Assembly (NCBI GenBank): GCA_903826575.1
Contig: CAIKEU010000079.1
Location: forward strand, 1 to 64,000
Direction of reading: 5' to 3'
Length of the DNA stretch: 64,000 nucleotides
Source of the DNA: an uncultured bacterium
GTDB taxonomy: Bacteria > Actinomycetota > Actinomycetes > S36-B12 > CAIYMF01
The translations under genes were made by a program, and so were the position numbers. A model generated the notes under the pieces. That model had not been told where the DNA came from and searched no databases. It saw only the letters and a program-made list of their open reading frames with translations. Each line of letters opens with the position of its first letter. Positions within the stretch are counted from its first letter, which is position 1. Positions 27,578 through 39,629 of this stretch are shown here, piece after piece.

Positions 27578-27598
27578 GGTGCGCCCGGCGCTTAACAG

Positions 27599-27838
27599 TT
27601 AGCGTTCGCCGACGTCGAGGAAGTCGATGCGTACACCCTTGCCATCGGCCAGAGCCCCGACAACGGTGCGCAGGGAAGTAGCGGTACGACCACTCTTACC
27701 AATAATGCGACCCATGTCTTCTGGGTTTACTCGGACCTCAAGGCTCGGGCCACGACGACCCGTGCGCTGGCGTACTTCAACATCCTCAGGGTGATCAACG
27801 ATCCCCTTGACAAGGTGTTCGAGTGCGTCTTCTAGCAC
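27599..27838 (-). CDS. khpA: KH-domain RNA-binding protein KhpA
   Basis: A 79-residue single KH domain with the GxxG loop IGKSGRTATSLRTVVGALA. VLEDALEHLVKGIVDHPEDVEV is the conserved start. The GTG at 27838 lies one base after the rpsP stop, indicating coupling. KhpA forms dimers, often with KhpB, and binds RNA; in several Gram-positive bacteria it affects cell elongation and division. Length and position between rpsP and rimM are standard. Confidence 0.94.
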   Translation of the reverse strand: MLEDALEHLVKGIVDHPEDVEVRQRTGRRGPSLEVRVNPEDMGRIIGKSGRTATSLRTVVGALADGKGVRIDFLDVGER

Positions 27839-27839
27839 G

Positions 27840-28460
27840 TCAGGCCTCAGTCGACTCTTCTGCGGATTCGGCAACTGCCTCATCGGCAACGGCTTGGGCA
27901 GCCTCAGGAGCCTCGGCAACGACATCTTCGGCGGCAGCCTCGTCGGCGACAACCTCAGCAGCCACTTCCTGCGCTGCAGCTTCGTCGGCTACAGCTTCGT
28001 CGGCTACAACCTCGGCGGGAGCGGCCTCGTCGGCAGCAACCTCGGCTACAACCTCTTCGGCCTTGGGCTCAGCAGCGGCCTTCTTCTTCGGTGTCGTCGC
28101 TTCCTTGACGGGTTCGTTGGCAGCCTCAAGTGCGGCAGCTTCGAACACCGTCTTCTTGTCGACCTTAGCCGGGGCAACGCGAAGCGTGCCCTCCTGGCCG
28201 GGCAGACCCTTGAACTTCTGCCAGTCACCCGTGACCTTGAGAATCGCAGTAACTGCCTCGGTCGGCTGTGCGCCAACGCTGAGCCAGTACTGCGCGCGCT
28301 CGGAATCGACGCGAATCAGGCTCGGCTCCTCCTTGGGCTGGTAGATGCCGATCTCTTCAATGGCACGGCCGTCACGCTTGGTGCGTGCGTCGGCGATGAC
28401 AATGCGGTACTGCGGGTTGCGCATCTTGCCCATGCGCTTGAGCTTGATCTTGACAGCCAC
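27840..28460 (-). CDS. rpsP: 30S ribosomal protein S16 with long acidic Ala-rich tail
   Basis: The first ~85 residues are ordinary S16: [34 protein letters not shown], then GIYQPKEEP and [15 protein letters not shown]. The protein then runs to 206 residues, against roughly 80-165 in most bacteria. The extra part has a short Lys-rich stretch and then about 90 residues made almost only of Ala, Glu, Val and Asp, with near-repeats of VADEA. The start is GTG. The tail is probably disordered and solvent-exposed. It heads the rpsP-khpA-rimM-trmD group. Confidence 0.95.
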   Translation of the reverse strand: MAVKIKLKRMGKMRNPQYRIVIADARTKRDGRAIEEIGIYQPKEEPSLIRVDSERAQYWLSVGAQPTEAVTAILKVTGDWQKFKGLPGQEGTLRVAPAKVDKKTVFEAAALEAANEPVKEATTPKKKAAAEPKAEEVVAEVAADEAAPAEVVADEAVADEAAAQEVAAEVVADEAAAEDVVAEAPEAAQAVADEAVAESAEESTEA

Positions 28461-28651
28461 GGGGTGGACTTCTCCTCGAGATAAGTGGGTGGATGCATAT
28501 CGTTCGCGTGGGGTGCGACGACCATGCTTCCGATGACCTCATTCATTGCGGACCGGTTAGAGGGCCGCCCACGATGACGAGATAACCCGCCTATCGTGCC
28601 AGATGACGGGCCGTTGCACTAAATCGCGGTCGGTTTTAGGGGCTGTTGCCG

Positions 28652-30217
28652 CTATTTCCCGTCGAGAAGACCCTTGAACTCGGGCGGAAGGTCCCCAAGT
28701 TGCGCGGCAAGTTCAGCGGGATCAAAACTGCCAAACCCACTATCAGCAGGAACAACCAGCCCACTGCCAGCTCTGGTGTCTGCACCTGATCGCTTCGCCG
28801 GATTGCCACTTCGCTTGGCGCCCTTACCCTTCTGGACCTGGGCTTTTTGCTTGGCCTTGGCACGCTTACCAGCACCGCCAAACCCGGGCATGCCCGGCAT
28901 CCCTGGCATTCCTCCCCCAGCTCGCATCTGCTTCATAACCTTTTGCGCTTCGACGAAGCGTTCCACCAGTTGGTTAACCGCAGAAACTTCCACACCCGAT
29001 CCGCGAGCGATACGAGCGCGGCGCGATCCATTGAGAATCTTGTGATCGGCTCGCTCAGCCGGTGTCATCGAACGAATGATGGCCGCGACCCGATCGAGTT
29101 CCCTTTCGTCGAAATCTTCGAGTTGGGCTTTCATATCACCCATTCCCGGGAGCATCCCGAGGATCTTGGTGAGCGAACCCATCTTTTTGAGGCCCATCAT
29201 CTGCTCAAGAAAATCCTCGAGAGTGAAGTCGTCGCCAGAGGCAACCTTCGACGCCATGCGGGCTTGCTGTTCGACATCGAAGGCCCGCTCGGCCTGCTCG
29301 ATCAGCGTGAGGACGTCACCCATATCAAGAATGCGTGAAGCCATTCGATCCGGGTGGAAGGTCTCAAGGTCGGTGAGCTTCTCACCCACGGACGCGAAGA
29401 CGATCGGCTTACCCGTAACCGTGACGATGGACAAGGCGGCGCCACCGCGGGCATCACCGTCGAGTTTGGAAAGGACAACCGCGTCGATGCCGATCGCCTC
29501 ATCGAAGGCGACGGCCGTGCGCACAGAATCCTGGCCGATCATTGCGTCAACAACGAGCAGTGTTTCGTCGGGCTGAATTGCGTCACGGACCTGTCGCAAT
29601 TGACCCATGAGTTCTTCGTCGATCGCCAAACGTCCGGCCGTATCGACAATGACGATGTCGTACAACTTAGATGTCGCTAGCTCGATTCCGCTGCGGGCAA
29701 CGGCAATCGGGTCGCCTACCCCATTGCCAGGCTCCGGCGCATGGATCGCAACACCGGCGCGCTGCGCAACAACACTCAACTGATCAACGGCATTTGGACG
29801 CTGAAGATCGGCTGCGACGAGTAGCGGCGCATGACCAGCCTCGCGCAGGTGTAGCGCCAACTTTCCGGCAAGTGTCGTCTTACCAGCACCCTGAAGACCT
29901 GCCAGCAAAATAACCGTCGGCGGAGTTTTCGCGTACTGAAGGCGCCGGGTCGCACCGCCAAGGATCCCGATCAGTTCCTCGTGGACGATCTTGACGATCT
30001 GCTGCGCGGGATTGAGTGCTTGATTGACGTCATCGGCTAACGCGCGTTCACGAACCCGGTCGGTGAACTCGCGCACAACGGGCAGGGCTACGTCAGCATC
30101 GAGCAGCGCCGTTCGGATGTCTCGCACGGTTGCATCGACGTCGGCCTCAGACAGCCGTCCTTTGCCACGAAGGTTCTTGAACGTGGCTGCTAGCCGATCA
30201 GACAGCGAGGTGAACAA
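28652..30217 (-). CDS. ffh: Signal recognition particle GTPase Ffh
   Basis: A 521-residue SRP54. The N domain (LSDRLAATFKNLRGKGRLSE) and G domain (G1 LLAGLQGAGKTTLAGKLAL, G3 VDTAGRLAIDEELM, G4 LSKLDGDARGGAAL) are complete. The methionine-rich M domain (LEDFLEQMMGLKKMGSLTKILGML) and a glycine/methionine tail follow. It binds signal sequences and 4.5S RNA and docks on FtsY. A TTG at 30217, with AAGGA six bases upstream, is the only sensible start. ftsY lies 4.5 kb upstream on the same strand. Confidence 0.96.
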   Translation of the reverse strand: MFTSLSDRLAATFKNLRGKGRLSEADVDATVRDIRTALLDADVALPVVREFTDRVRERALADDVNQALNPAQQIVKIVHEELIGILGGATRRLQYAKTPPTVILLAGLQGAGKTTLAGKLALHLREAGHAPLLVAADLQRPNAVDQLSVVAQRAGVAIHAPEPGNGVGDPIAVARSGIELATSKLYDIVIVDTAGRLAIDEELMGQLRQVRDAIQPDETLLVVDAMIGQDSVRTAVAFDEAIGIDAVVLSKLDGDARGGAALSIVTVTGKPIVFASVGEKLTDLETFHPDRMASRILDMGDVLTLIEQAERAFDVEQQARMASKVASGDDFTLEDFLEQMMGLKKMGSLTKILGMLPGMGDMKAQLEDFDERELDRVAAIIRSMTPAERADHKILNGSRRARIARGSGVEVSAVNQLVERFVEAQKVMKQMRAGGGMPGMPGMPGFGGAGKRAKAKQKAQVQKGKGAKRSGNPAKRSGADTRAGSGLVVPADSGFGSFDPAELAAQLGDLPPEFKGLLDGK

Positions 30218-30351
30218 GGATCATCCTTACCAGTACGGTTCTCGATCCCGCCGCGGGGCGGAGCTGCGTCAGTAGACGCTCGTACAGCCTAACTTGCCTG
30301 GGCCGTGCCCGCCGACCCCATCGCCGTGGACCGACACCACACGTTTCTCGA

Positions 30352-32763
30352 TCACTTCGGGCGACCGTCATCAACCAAAGCATCTGACACCGCGGCGACT
30401 ACCGCATCACCGGCGAAGTGGGCCAATGGCTCCCCCGATGCGTCCACGACGTAGAAGACGTCCACAACCTCAGACCCGAAGGTGGCAACCCGGGCCGCGG
30501 TAATACTGGCCCCCACGTGGGCAATCGCCCCGGTGATCCGGTGTAGAAGCCCGGGAGCATCGTGGGCGCGCACCTCCAAGACGGTCGCCCTCGCGCTCGC
30601 TCCTGAAATGATCTCCACCCGAGGCTGCGCGATGCCCAACGGAACGCGATGGCTGCGCTCCCGGATGGCTAATCGCTCTCCTACATCGAAAGTTCCTGAT
30701 GCCGCTCTGGAGATATCCTCGCGAAGTCGGCTCACCGGCGGCGGCTCACCAAACACGGGCAGAACGGTCCACACCTGAACGGCTCGTAGTTGACCGCCTA
30801 ACGACCGGACGGTCTCGACTTGAGCCGCACGCACTGCACAGCGATGCACGGCTAACACTCCGGCGACCGTAGACAACAGTCCGACTCGATCTGGCGCAAC
30901 GACAGTTATTACGGAAAAGTGCTCGTCATGGTCTACATGAACGACCACACGGTCGGACTCGAGATCGTCTGCGATCTGCTCCAGGCGATCGTTCGAGCCC
31001 GGCGTTGTTGAACCACCGGACACAGTGCCGGCGCGGCGTCGTAATTCTGTTCGGGTGCGAGAGACGAGGTCGTCAACCAGTGACTGTTTCCAATCACTCC
31101 ATGCTGCCGGCCCAGTCGCAGCAGCGTCAGCCTGAGCGAGCGCATAGAGCAGGTCGAGCATTCGCTCGTCGCCAACCGCATCGGCAACCGTCTGAACCGT
31201 CGACGGATCGTCTAGATCGCGACGAGTAGCCGATTCCGGCAACAACAGGTGATGCTCAACCATCCCACACAGGACCTGCGAATCGGCTTGGTTGAACCCA
31301 CATTCGGGTGCGATCTTTTCGACGAGACGCACGCCCACCGTGGTGTGATTCCCGGGACGGGCCTTTCCGATGTCGTGAAGCAGGGCACCCATAAGCAACA
31401 GATCCGGTCGGTCCACGTGCCGGGAGTAGGGCACCGACTGAACCGCCGTCTCAACGAGATGTCGGTCAACGGTATAAAGGTGCACCGGATTGTATTGGGG
31501 CGCACTGCGCACAACCGACCATTGCGGAATCAGCCGGCTCCACAAATCCTGCTGATCGAGCGCCTCCCAAACGGGCACCGCGGACGATCCAGCACCCAAA
31601 AGGGACACTAGCGAATCGCGAGCTTCAACCGGCCACGGCACAGGCATCGGCGCACTCGTCAGCGCCAACCGCTCAACGGCGTGGGGCGCGATTCGCAAAC
31701 CAGCCTGGGCTGCGGCGGCGGCCAGGCGCAAGATCAAAACGGGATCGTTCTCCGGCCGAACCTCGGCCGCCAGCACAACTTCGCCATCGTGCACGACAAC
31801 CCCATCGGCCAAAGGAACGCGATCATTCTTCTGCGCGTCTATCCGTCGCCTACGGCTCAACAGTCGATGGGTACTGCGCCGTTGTAGTCGCTCTACGCGA
31901 TGCCAGGTGACGTCCGATGCATATGCGATCGCTCGCCCAGCGGTGGACAGCGAGCGCAGCAACTGATCGGACGCATCATCACCGTGAAAGCCAAGCCGCC
32001 GCGCAATATCTGGACGATCTTGGGCAACAACGATGTCGGTCGAACGTCCCGTTGACAGATGCAGTGCGTCTCGAGCATCGAGGAGAACGTCACGGGACTG
32101 AGCCAAACCAGCAATGGGCGCGTCAGTGACCCACGATGCAGCCACGGCGCGAAGCGCAACGATGTCGCGCAATCCCCCGTGGCTATCTTTCACGTTCGGT
32201 TCGAGTAGATAGGCGAGTTCACCGGCCCGACTAGCGCGCTCAGTCACATTCTCGTGCAACTCGGTCAATCGTCGAGGAGCGAGTGCTCGCCAATCACCGA
32301 GGATCGATTCGCGCACCGATTTCGCTAGCGCCGAATCACCGGAAATCGCTCTGGCGTCAAGGAATCCGAGAACGACTTTCAAATCAGTGGCAGCGAGCCT
32401 ACGCATTTCGGCCGGCGTGCGTACCGAATGGTCGAGTTTGATCCCCGAATCCCACATGGGGTACCACAACGCGTCTGCTACCTGACTGACCCGGGCGCCA
32501 ACCGCAGCGGCGGGATGGAGTAACACCAGATCGATATCACTGCCTGGCGCTAGCTCACGGCGGCCGTAGCCGCCAACAGCGATGAGGGCAGCGCCGATCG
32601 TGGCAGCACCGGACACGACGAACAAACCATGGATCCAGCGATCAGTCACATCTGCTAGCGCGCGTCGCCGATCAGCCGAGGCTAGGTCCTCGCGGGCAAG
32701 CAGCGACGTGCGCGCAGCGATAAACGATTTGGTCAGATCGTCTGCCGACATCGAATCAGCCAT
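30352..32763 (-). CDS. glnD: [Protein-PII] nucleotidyltransferase/removing enzyme GlnD
   Basis: An 803-residue four-domain sensor. The nucleotidyltransferase domain has GGYGRRELAPGSDIDLVLLH, the HD domain has LLMGALLHDIGKARPGNH and GMVEHHLLLPESATRRD, and two C-terminal ACT domains have VVAPDRVGLLSTVAGVLAV and AHDAPGLLHRITGAIAHVG. It modifies PII according to glutamine level; in actinobacteria the modification of GlnK is adenylylation. The ATG at 32763 with a nearby GAGG is preferred over a GTG at 32775. It ends the amt-glnB-glnD operon. Confidence 0.94.
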   Translation of the reverse strand: MADSMSADDLTKSFIAARTSLLAREDLASADRRRALADVTDRWIHGLFVVSGAATIGAALIAVGGYGRRELAPGSDIDLVLLHPAAAVGARVSQVADALWYPMWDSGIKLDHSVRTPAEMRRLAATDLKVVLGFLDARAISGDSALAKSVRESILGDWRALAPRRLTELHENVTERASRAGELAYLLEPNVKDSHGGLRDIVALRAVAASWVTDAPIAGLAQSRDVLLDARDALHLSTGRSTDIVVAQDRPDIARRLGFHGDDASDQLLRSLSTAGRAIAYASDVTWHRVERLQRRSTHRLLSRRRRIDAQKNDRVPLADGVVVHDGEVVLAAEVRPENDPVLILRLAAAAAQAGLRIAPHAVERLALTSAPMPVPWPVEARDSLVSLLGAGSSAVPVWEALDQQDLWSRLIPQWSVVRSAPQYNPVHLYTVDRHLVETAVQSVPYSRHVDRPDLLLMGALLHDIGKARPGNHTTVGVRLVEKIAPECGFNQADSQVLCGMVEHHLLLPESATRRDLDDPSTVQTVADAVGDERMLDLLYALAQADAAATGPAAWSDWKQSLVDDLVSRTRTELRRRAGTVSGGSTTPGSNDRLEQIADDLESDRVVVHVDHDEHFSVITVVAPDRVGLLSTVAGVLAVHRCAVRAAQVETVRSLGGQLRAVQVWTVLPVFGEPPPVSRLREDISRAASGTFDVGERLAIRERSHRVPLGIAQPRVEIISGASARATVLEVRAHDAPGLLHRITGAIAHVGASITAARVATFGSEVVDVFYVVDASGEPLAHFAGDAVVAAVSDALVDDGRPK

Positions 32764-32775
32764 GTGCCTCGTCAC

Positions 32776-34466
<1,691 letters not shown>

Positions 34467-34492
34467 TCAGGTTCCCCTCCACGATGCAATGG

Positions 34493-34532
34493 AAAAGACG
34501 CGTCCGATGCCGCGTCAGGCATCCGGCGCGTC
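34493..34532 (-). terminator. Intrinsic terminator/attenuator directly before amt
   Basis: Read leftwards, arms 34532-34518 and 34511-34497 form a 15-bp stem with one mismatch and one wobble pair around a 6-nt loop. TTTT follows immediately at 34496-34493. It lies 163 bases after the ftsY stop and only 27 bases before the amt start codon. It therefore either ends ftsY transcripts or acts as an attenuator inside the amt leader. Confidence 0.6.
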
Positions 34533-34695
34533 TATGCGTCGAACTGGGGTAATCACATCGCAGTCATGTTGCAAAGCCGCACGTCGCAGGTTTCATGCAC
34601 GTGACGATTTGCGCCGTCGTGTTACGCCAATGTGTCGGGAACCGTGAGTAGTCGGCGAAACCGTCGATACCCCCGTCGCGGATTCGAAACTCCAA

Positions 34696-35844
34696 CTACT
34701 CAAGCAAGGCGTCGACGAAGGTTTCGACGTCGAAGGGGGCGAGGTCGTCAGGTCCTTCACCCAGACCGACGAGCTTGACCGGAACACCAAGATCACGCTG
34801 AACGGCGGCAATAATTCCGCCTTTCGCAGTGCCGTCGAGCTTTGTCAACACGATGCCCGTGACATCCACAACCTCAGCGAATACCTGCGCTTGGCGCACC
34901 CCATTTTGACCAGTTGTTGCATCGAGGACGAGCAGGACTTCGTCAACGGGTGCTTGCTTCTCGACAACGCGCTTCACCTTGCCAAGTTCGTCCATCAAGC
35001 CTGACTTGGTGTGCAAACGTCCGGCGGTGTCAATGACGACGACGTCAGCGCCCTGAGCGACCGCCTCCTTCACAGCATCGAATGCAACCGCTGCGGGATC
35101 GGCGCCCTCGGGGCCAGTGACCACGGTGGCGCCAACTCGATCGCCCCAGGTTTGCAATTGCTGCGACGCGGCCGCGCGGAACGTATCGGCCGCACCCAGA
35201 ACGACGGTTCGACCATCGCCAACAAGTGCGCGCGCAAGCTTGCCCGTTGTGGTTGTCTTACCCGTGCCGTTCACGCCGACAACAAGAATCACGGACGGAC
35301 GCCCATCTGCGTGAGTGACCAATTCACGACTCATCGTCGGGTCAAGCAGTTCGATGAGTTCCTCACGAAGCATCGTGCGCGCAGCAACTGGATCTGACAC
35401 ACCATCGACGCGAACCCTCTTCTTGAGCGACTCGATCAATTCCGTCGTGGGCGCCACCCCCAGGTCGGAGGCCAGGAGCGTCTCCTCCACCTCATCCCAG
35501 GTGGCCTGATCAATGTGATCGCGCGACAACAGAGCCAGCAGGCCCTGACCGACAGCTGAGTTTGACCGAGCCAGTCGCGAACGAAGTCGTGCGAGTCTGC
35601 CCGCTGACGGCGTCGGCAGCGTTGATTCCGGAACGGGTGTCAGTTCAGTGACCGTCGGCTCAGCGGCTGTCGGCTCAGTAACCGACAAATCAGGGCCGAT
35701 CTCATCTGTCGTCGACGGAATCTGCGCAGTCGTAGGGCTTGGTTCGATGGATGAGGGCGCGGAGCCACGGCGAAGGAAGCCAACGGTAGTGCCAACCGCC
35801 ACGAGCACGGCCAAGCCGATGAGAATGTACTCAATGGGCGTCAT
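34696..35844 (-). CDS. ftsY: Signal recognition particle receptor FtsY
   Basis: A 382-residue SRP receptor. Residues 1-25 form a membrane helix (IEYILIGLAVLVAVGTTVGFL), followed by a Pro/Thr/Glu-rich linker to ~85 and the NG domain. The GTPase motifs are VGVNGTGKTTTTGKLARAL, DTFRAAASQQLQTW, VDTAGRLHTKSGLMDEL and LTKLDGTAKGG. A true N-terminal anchor is typical of actinobacterial FtsY. The ATG at 35844 has GGAG six bases upstream. It follows smc by 38 bases. Confidence 0.96.
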   Translation of the reverse strand: MTPIEYILIGLAVLVAVGTTVGFLRRGSAPSSIEPSPTTAQIPSTTDEIGPDLSVTEPTAAEPTVTELTPVPESTLPTPSAGRLARLRSRLARSNSAVGQGLLALLSRDHIDQATWDEVEETLLASDLGVAPTTELIESLKKRVRVDGVSDPVAARTMLREELIELLDPTMSRELVTHADGRPSVILVVGVNGTGKTTTTGKLARALVGDGRTVVLGAADTFRAAASQQLQTWGDRVGATVVTGPEGADPAAVAFDAVKEAVAQGADVVVIDTAGRLHTKSGLMDELGKVKRVVEKQAPVDEVLLVLDATTGQNGVRQAQVFAEVVDVTGIVLTKLDGTAKGGIIAAVQRDLGVPVKLVGLGEGPDDLAPFDVETFVDALLE

Positions 35845-35882
35845 GAATTAACTCCAGTTGACTTTGCTACGTACGCAACGGA

Positions 35883-38800
35883 TTAAGCCGGTAGCGCTTC
35901 CTGCGATACATCGATGGTTTCACCCTCGTCGCCATCTTCGCGCAGCCGTTGACCGATGACCGTCGTCACGCCATCACCACGCATCGAGACGCCGTAGAGC
36001 GCATCGGCAATCTCCATCGTGCGCTTCTGGTGGGTGATCACAAGTAATTGTGAGTCAGCCCGTAACTCTTCAAGAAGTTCCAGGAGACGGCCCAGGTTGA
36101 CGTCATCGAGCGCGGCCTCTACCTCATCCATGATGTAGAACGGACTTGGCCGAGCCTTGAACAACGCCACGAGGAACGCGACCGCAGTAAGCGATCGTTC
36201 ACCGCCGGACAGCAGCGAAAGTCGCTTAACTTTCTTGCCCGGTGGGCGCGCCTCGACCTCGATGCCTGTGGTCAACAAATCATTCGGGTCGGTCAGGATC
36301 AATCGGCCTTCGCCACCTGGGAACAGGCGACTAAAGGCTGACTCGAATTCACGTTCGACGTCCGCGTAGGCCTCGGAGAAAACCTGCTGCACCCGTTCGT
36401 CGACATCCTTGACAATGTTGAGCAGGTCTGCACGTGAACGCTTGAGGTCATCAAGTTGCTCATTCAGGAACTGGTGACGCTCCTCCAGCGCGCTGAACTC
36501 TTCAAGGGCCAGCGGGTTCACCTTGCCGAGCAGGTTCAGTTGACGTTCAGCGGAGCGGAATCGCTTCTCCTGCTCGTCGCGCTCGTACGGGTAAGCGTCG
36601 GGCTCAGGCGCGTTGGGATCAACCTCATCACCGGGTGCGATCTGGGATGGGGGCACCAGCACGTCCGGCCCGTACTCGTTGAAGAGTGTTTCTGCATCAA
36701 TGCCGAACTCTTCCATAGCCTTGGACTCAAGCGCCTCGATGCGAAGTCGCTGTTCGGCCCGCGCCATTTCGTCACGATGAACCGACGAGGTTAAGGACTC
36801 AAGCTCAGTGCGCAACTCACGTACCTGCGCGCGCACGGCCGCAAGTTCTGTCTCACGCGTCTGCTTTGCCTGCTCGGCTGCATCACGTTCACCAGATGCA
36901 ATAGACAGTGAGATTTCAAGCCGATCAAGTGCTGCCTGCGCTCCCGCAAGAACAGCGGTGGCAGTCGCGGCAGCCCGGGCCCGCGCCTCTCGTCGTTCAA
37001 CCTGACGGGCACGCGCATGACGCTCCTGCACCGCGGCCCGCTCGAGCTGATCAGCTCGTTCACCCAGCGCGCGAAGCCGCTCTTCACCAGTGCGAACCGC
37101 AAGACGAGCGTCGACCTCTGCCTGACGCGCTAGGACACCAGCCTCACTGAGTCGGTCCCGTTCATCAGTGGACGGATCGCCCTCATCTGGCGCTTCCTCG
37201 GCCGCTATTAGCCGCGCACGCAGTTCATCGAGGGTTAACTCATCCGAGTCGCGAGCCTCTCGCGCTGCAGTAACGGCATTGGCTAGGCGATCCGCTTCGG
37301 CTGTTGCGCTGCGCGCGGCAGACCCAAGTTGACCAAGTTGCTCTGCTACCGCAGCCATACGGGCGTCGGAGTCGTGCAGACGACTCAGAGTTTCATCAAA
37401 AGCGGACTGTGCGCCGGTCACAGCTTCGACGGCGACTCCGAGTTCAAAGCGAATGCGCTCGCCAGAATGTGTAACCTCGGCGAGCTTGGCGCGCGCCTCA
37501 TCGACAGCGGCTTGAACTTCAAGCAATGACGGAGCCGAAGACGAACCTCCGTAGGCGAATCCTTGGCCGAGCACATCTCCGTCACGTGTCACCGCGATGA
37601 CATCGCGGGTCGAAATCAGCGATTGCGCGATCGTGAGATCGTCGACGACCGCTACCCGATCCAGCGCGATCAAAAGGGATCCGCGGAGTTCATCCGGTGC
37701 GGTAATGACGTCGACTGCCCACTGTGCACCTGACGGCAATTCCGGCCAGGTAGCGCGATCAGGTGTGCTGACACCACCAACAAGGAGCGACGCCCGACCT
37801 GCGTCATCGGACTTCAACAACGACAGCGCATCAACGGCAGGACCAGCCGAGCCAACCGCCACCGCGTCGGCCAGCGGGCCGAGTGCGGCAGAGACAGCTG
37901 TTTGGAAACCACTGCGAACCTGCACGAGAGCGGCCACCGTACCGAGAACCCCGGACAGGCGCTCACCCGCAGCCATGACAGCGGCTCCACCGTCCTTGCG
38001 CGCGAGCCCAAGTTCCAGCGCTTCTACGCGGGCTGCCAGCGCATGTCGATCGCGCTCAACTTCCTGCTCGGTAATGCGCAGGGCAGACAGAAGATTTTCC
38101 GTTTCCGCCAACGTTCGAGCGGCAGATTCATGCTCAGTATCAAGACCGACTTCACCCTCATCAAGCCCTGCGACCTGCGTCTCGAGAGTGTGGAAATCGG
38201 CAGTTGCCTTGTCTGAGCGCGCCCGCGCCTCGGCAATCTGAGCTGTGAGCCGATCAAGTTCCGCGGTTCGCGCTTCCAGACGCTCCTGAGCCGCGTGCAC
38301 CTGACCAGTTAGGCGAACCAGGCCTTCACGGCGATCTGCCGCCGCACGCACCAAACTCGATAGCCGCTTGTCTTCAGCCGCAAGATCGGCCTCAATCGCC
38401 GCGCGCGTGGTGGTGGATTCGGCGAGTAACTCGCGATCAGTCAGCACCTTGCGCTGTAGCGCCGACTCGTCGGCCCGAACAGAGGCTGCCTCAGCTTCGA
38501 GCTCTTCCGGCTCGCGACCGCGACGTTCCTCTTCGGGCTCGGGGGCAAGGTTCTTGACCCGCTCCCCGGCCAATGCAGCAGTAGAGCGCACTCGCTCACG
38601 CAAACTCGATAGGCGGAACCACGTGTCTTGAGCCTGCGCAAAAGCCGGTGCGTCTCCCGCGATTTCGCCGTCGAGGTCCGTCTCGCGAACCACCGCTGCT
38701 TCAAGAGCGGTCTCGACAACGGTGCGACGTTCGCGCAGCGCCGTCTCGTCAGCAACCTCCTGATCGAGGTTGTCGGTCAGGGTCATCAGATCATCAGCCA

Positions 38801-39488
38801 TTAGGCGAAGACGAGAATCGCGAAGATCGGCTTGAATAACCGCGGCTCGACGCGCGACCTCAGCCTGACGTCCCAAGGGCTTGAGCTGTCGACGTAGTTC
38901 GGTGGTGAGATCTTGCAGACGGGTGAGATTGCTTTGCATCGCGTCGAGTTTGCGCAGAGCTTTCTCTTTGCGCTTGCGATGCTTGAGCACGCCAGCGGCT
39001 TCTTCAACAAAGCCCCGTCGTTCCTCCGGCGTCGCTGACAGCACCTGGTCCAACTGGCCCTGGCCAACGATGACGTGCATTTCACGGCCGATACCCGAAT
39101 CAGAGAGCAATTCCTGTACGTCTAGCAGACGACTTGGATTGCCATTGATCGCGTACTCACTTCCACCATTGCGGAACATCGTGCGCGAGATGGTGACTTC
39201 GGAGTAGTCGATCGGAAGTGCGCCATCGGTGTTGTCGATGGTGAGAACAACCTCAGCGCGGCCAAGCGGCGGCCGACCGGCAGTGCCAGCGAAGATGACA
39301 TCTTCCATCTTGCCGCCACGCAGACTCTTTGCGCCCTGCTCACCCATGACCCACGCGATGGCGTCGACAACATTGGATTTGCCCGAGCCATTAGGACCGA
39401 CGACACACGTGATGCCCGGTTCGAAGTGCAAGGTCGTCGAAGACGCGAAGGACTTAAAGCCCCTCAGGGTCAAACTCTTCAGGTGCAC
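35883..39488 (-). CDS. smc: Chromosome segregation protein SMC
   Basis: A 1201-residue SMC with full architecture. The N-terminal ATPase half has Walker A VVGPNGSGKSNVVDAIAWV. Two long coiled coils flank a hinge at roughly residues 500-640 (LSGVLGTVAALVQVRSGFQ to GDVLGQGFAYGG). The C-terminal half has the signature LSGGERSLTAVAFLVALF and Walker B FYIMDEVEAALDDVN. It organises and separates chromosomes with ScpA and ScpB. The start is GTG. It lies between acyP and ftsY, the standard actinobacterial order. Confidence 0.97.
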   Translation of the reverse strand: MHLKSLTLRGFKSFASSTTLHFEPGITCVVGPNGSGKSNVVDAIAWVMGEQGAKSLRGGKMEDVIFAGTAGRPPLGRAEVVLTIDNTDGALPIDYSEVTISRTMFRNGGSEYAINGNPSRLLDVQELLSDSGIGREMHVIVGQGQLDQVLSATPEERRGFVEEAAGVLKHRKRKEKALRKLDAMQSNLTRLQDLTTELRRQLKPLGRQAEVARRAAVIQADLRDSRLRLMADDLMTLTDNLDQEVADETALRERRTVVETALEAAVVRETDLDGEIAGDAPAFAQAQDTWFRLSSLRERVRSTAALAGERVKNLAPEPEEERRGREPEELEAEAASVRADESALQRKVLTDRELLAESTTTRAAIEADLAAEDKRLSSLVRAAADRREGLVRLTGQVHAAQERLEARTAELDRLTAQIAEARARSDKATADFHTLETQVAGLDEGEVGLDTEHESAARTLAETENLLSALRITEQEVERDRHALAARVEALELGLARKDGGAAVMAAGERLSGVLGTVAALVQVRSGFQTAVSAALGPLADAVAVGSAGPAVDALSLLKSDDAGRASLLVGGVSTPDRATWPELPSGAQWAVDVITAPDELRGSLLIALDRVAVVDDLTIAQSLISTRDVIAVTRDGDVLGQGFAYGGSSSAPSLLEVQAAVDEARAKLAEVTHSGERIRFELGVAVEAVTGAQSAFDETLSRLHDSDARMAAVAEQLGQLGSAARSATAEADRLANAVTAAREARDSDELTLDELRARLIAAEEAPDEGDPSTDERDRLSEAGVLARQAEVDARLAVRTGEERLRALGERADQLERAAVQERHARARQVERREARARAAATATAVLAGAQAALDRLEISLSIASGERDAAEQAKQTRETELAAVRAQVRELRTELESLTSSVHRDEMARAEQRLRIEALESKAMEEFGIDAETLFNEYGPDVLVPPSQIAPGDEVDPNAPEPDAYPYERDEQEKRFRSAERQLNLLGKVNPLALEEFSALEERHQFLNEQLDDLKRSRADLLNIVKDVDERVQQVFSEAYADVEREFESAFSRLFPGGEGRLILTDPNDLLTTGIEVEARPPGKKVKRLSLLSGGERSLTAVAFLVALFKARPSPFYIMDEVEAALDDVNLGRLLELLEELRADSQLLVITHQKRTMEIADALYGVSMRGDGVTTVIGQRLREDGDEGETIDVSQEALPA

Positions 39489-39629
39489 GCGGGTGGCTCC
39501 AGGCGCAATAGGCGTCGGGGGGTCACGGGGAAGACCTTCACCCTACCCCGTCGTGGGCGCCCCGGGCGCGGGAGTCCCCCACGTGAGCAATTATTTATCT
39601 CACCGAGCGGTAAACACGAGTTCGTGACG

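Noticed and set aside
37597-38241. Ser/Ala-rich rightward frame opposite smc
   Set aside because: Antisense to the hinge and coiled coil of SMC; its skewed composition mirrors the coiled-coil codons.
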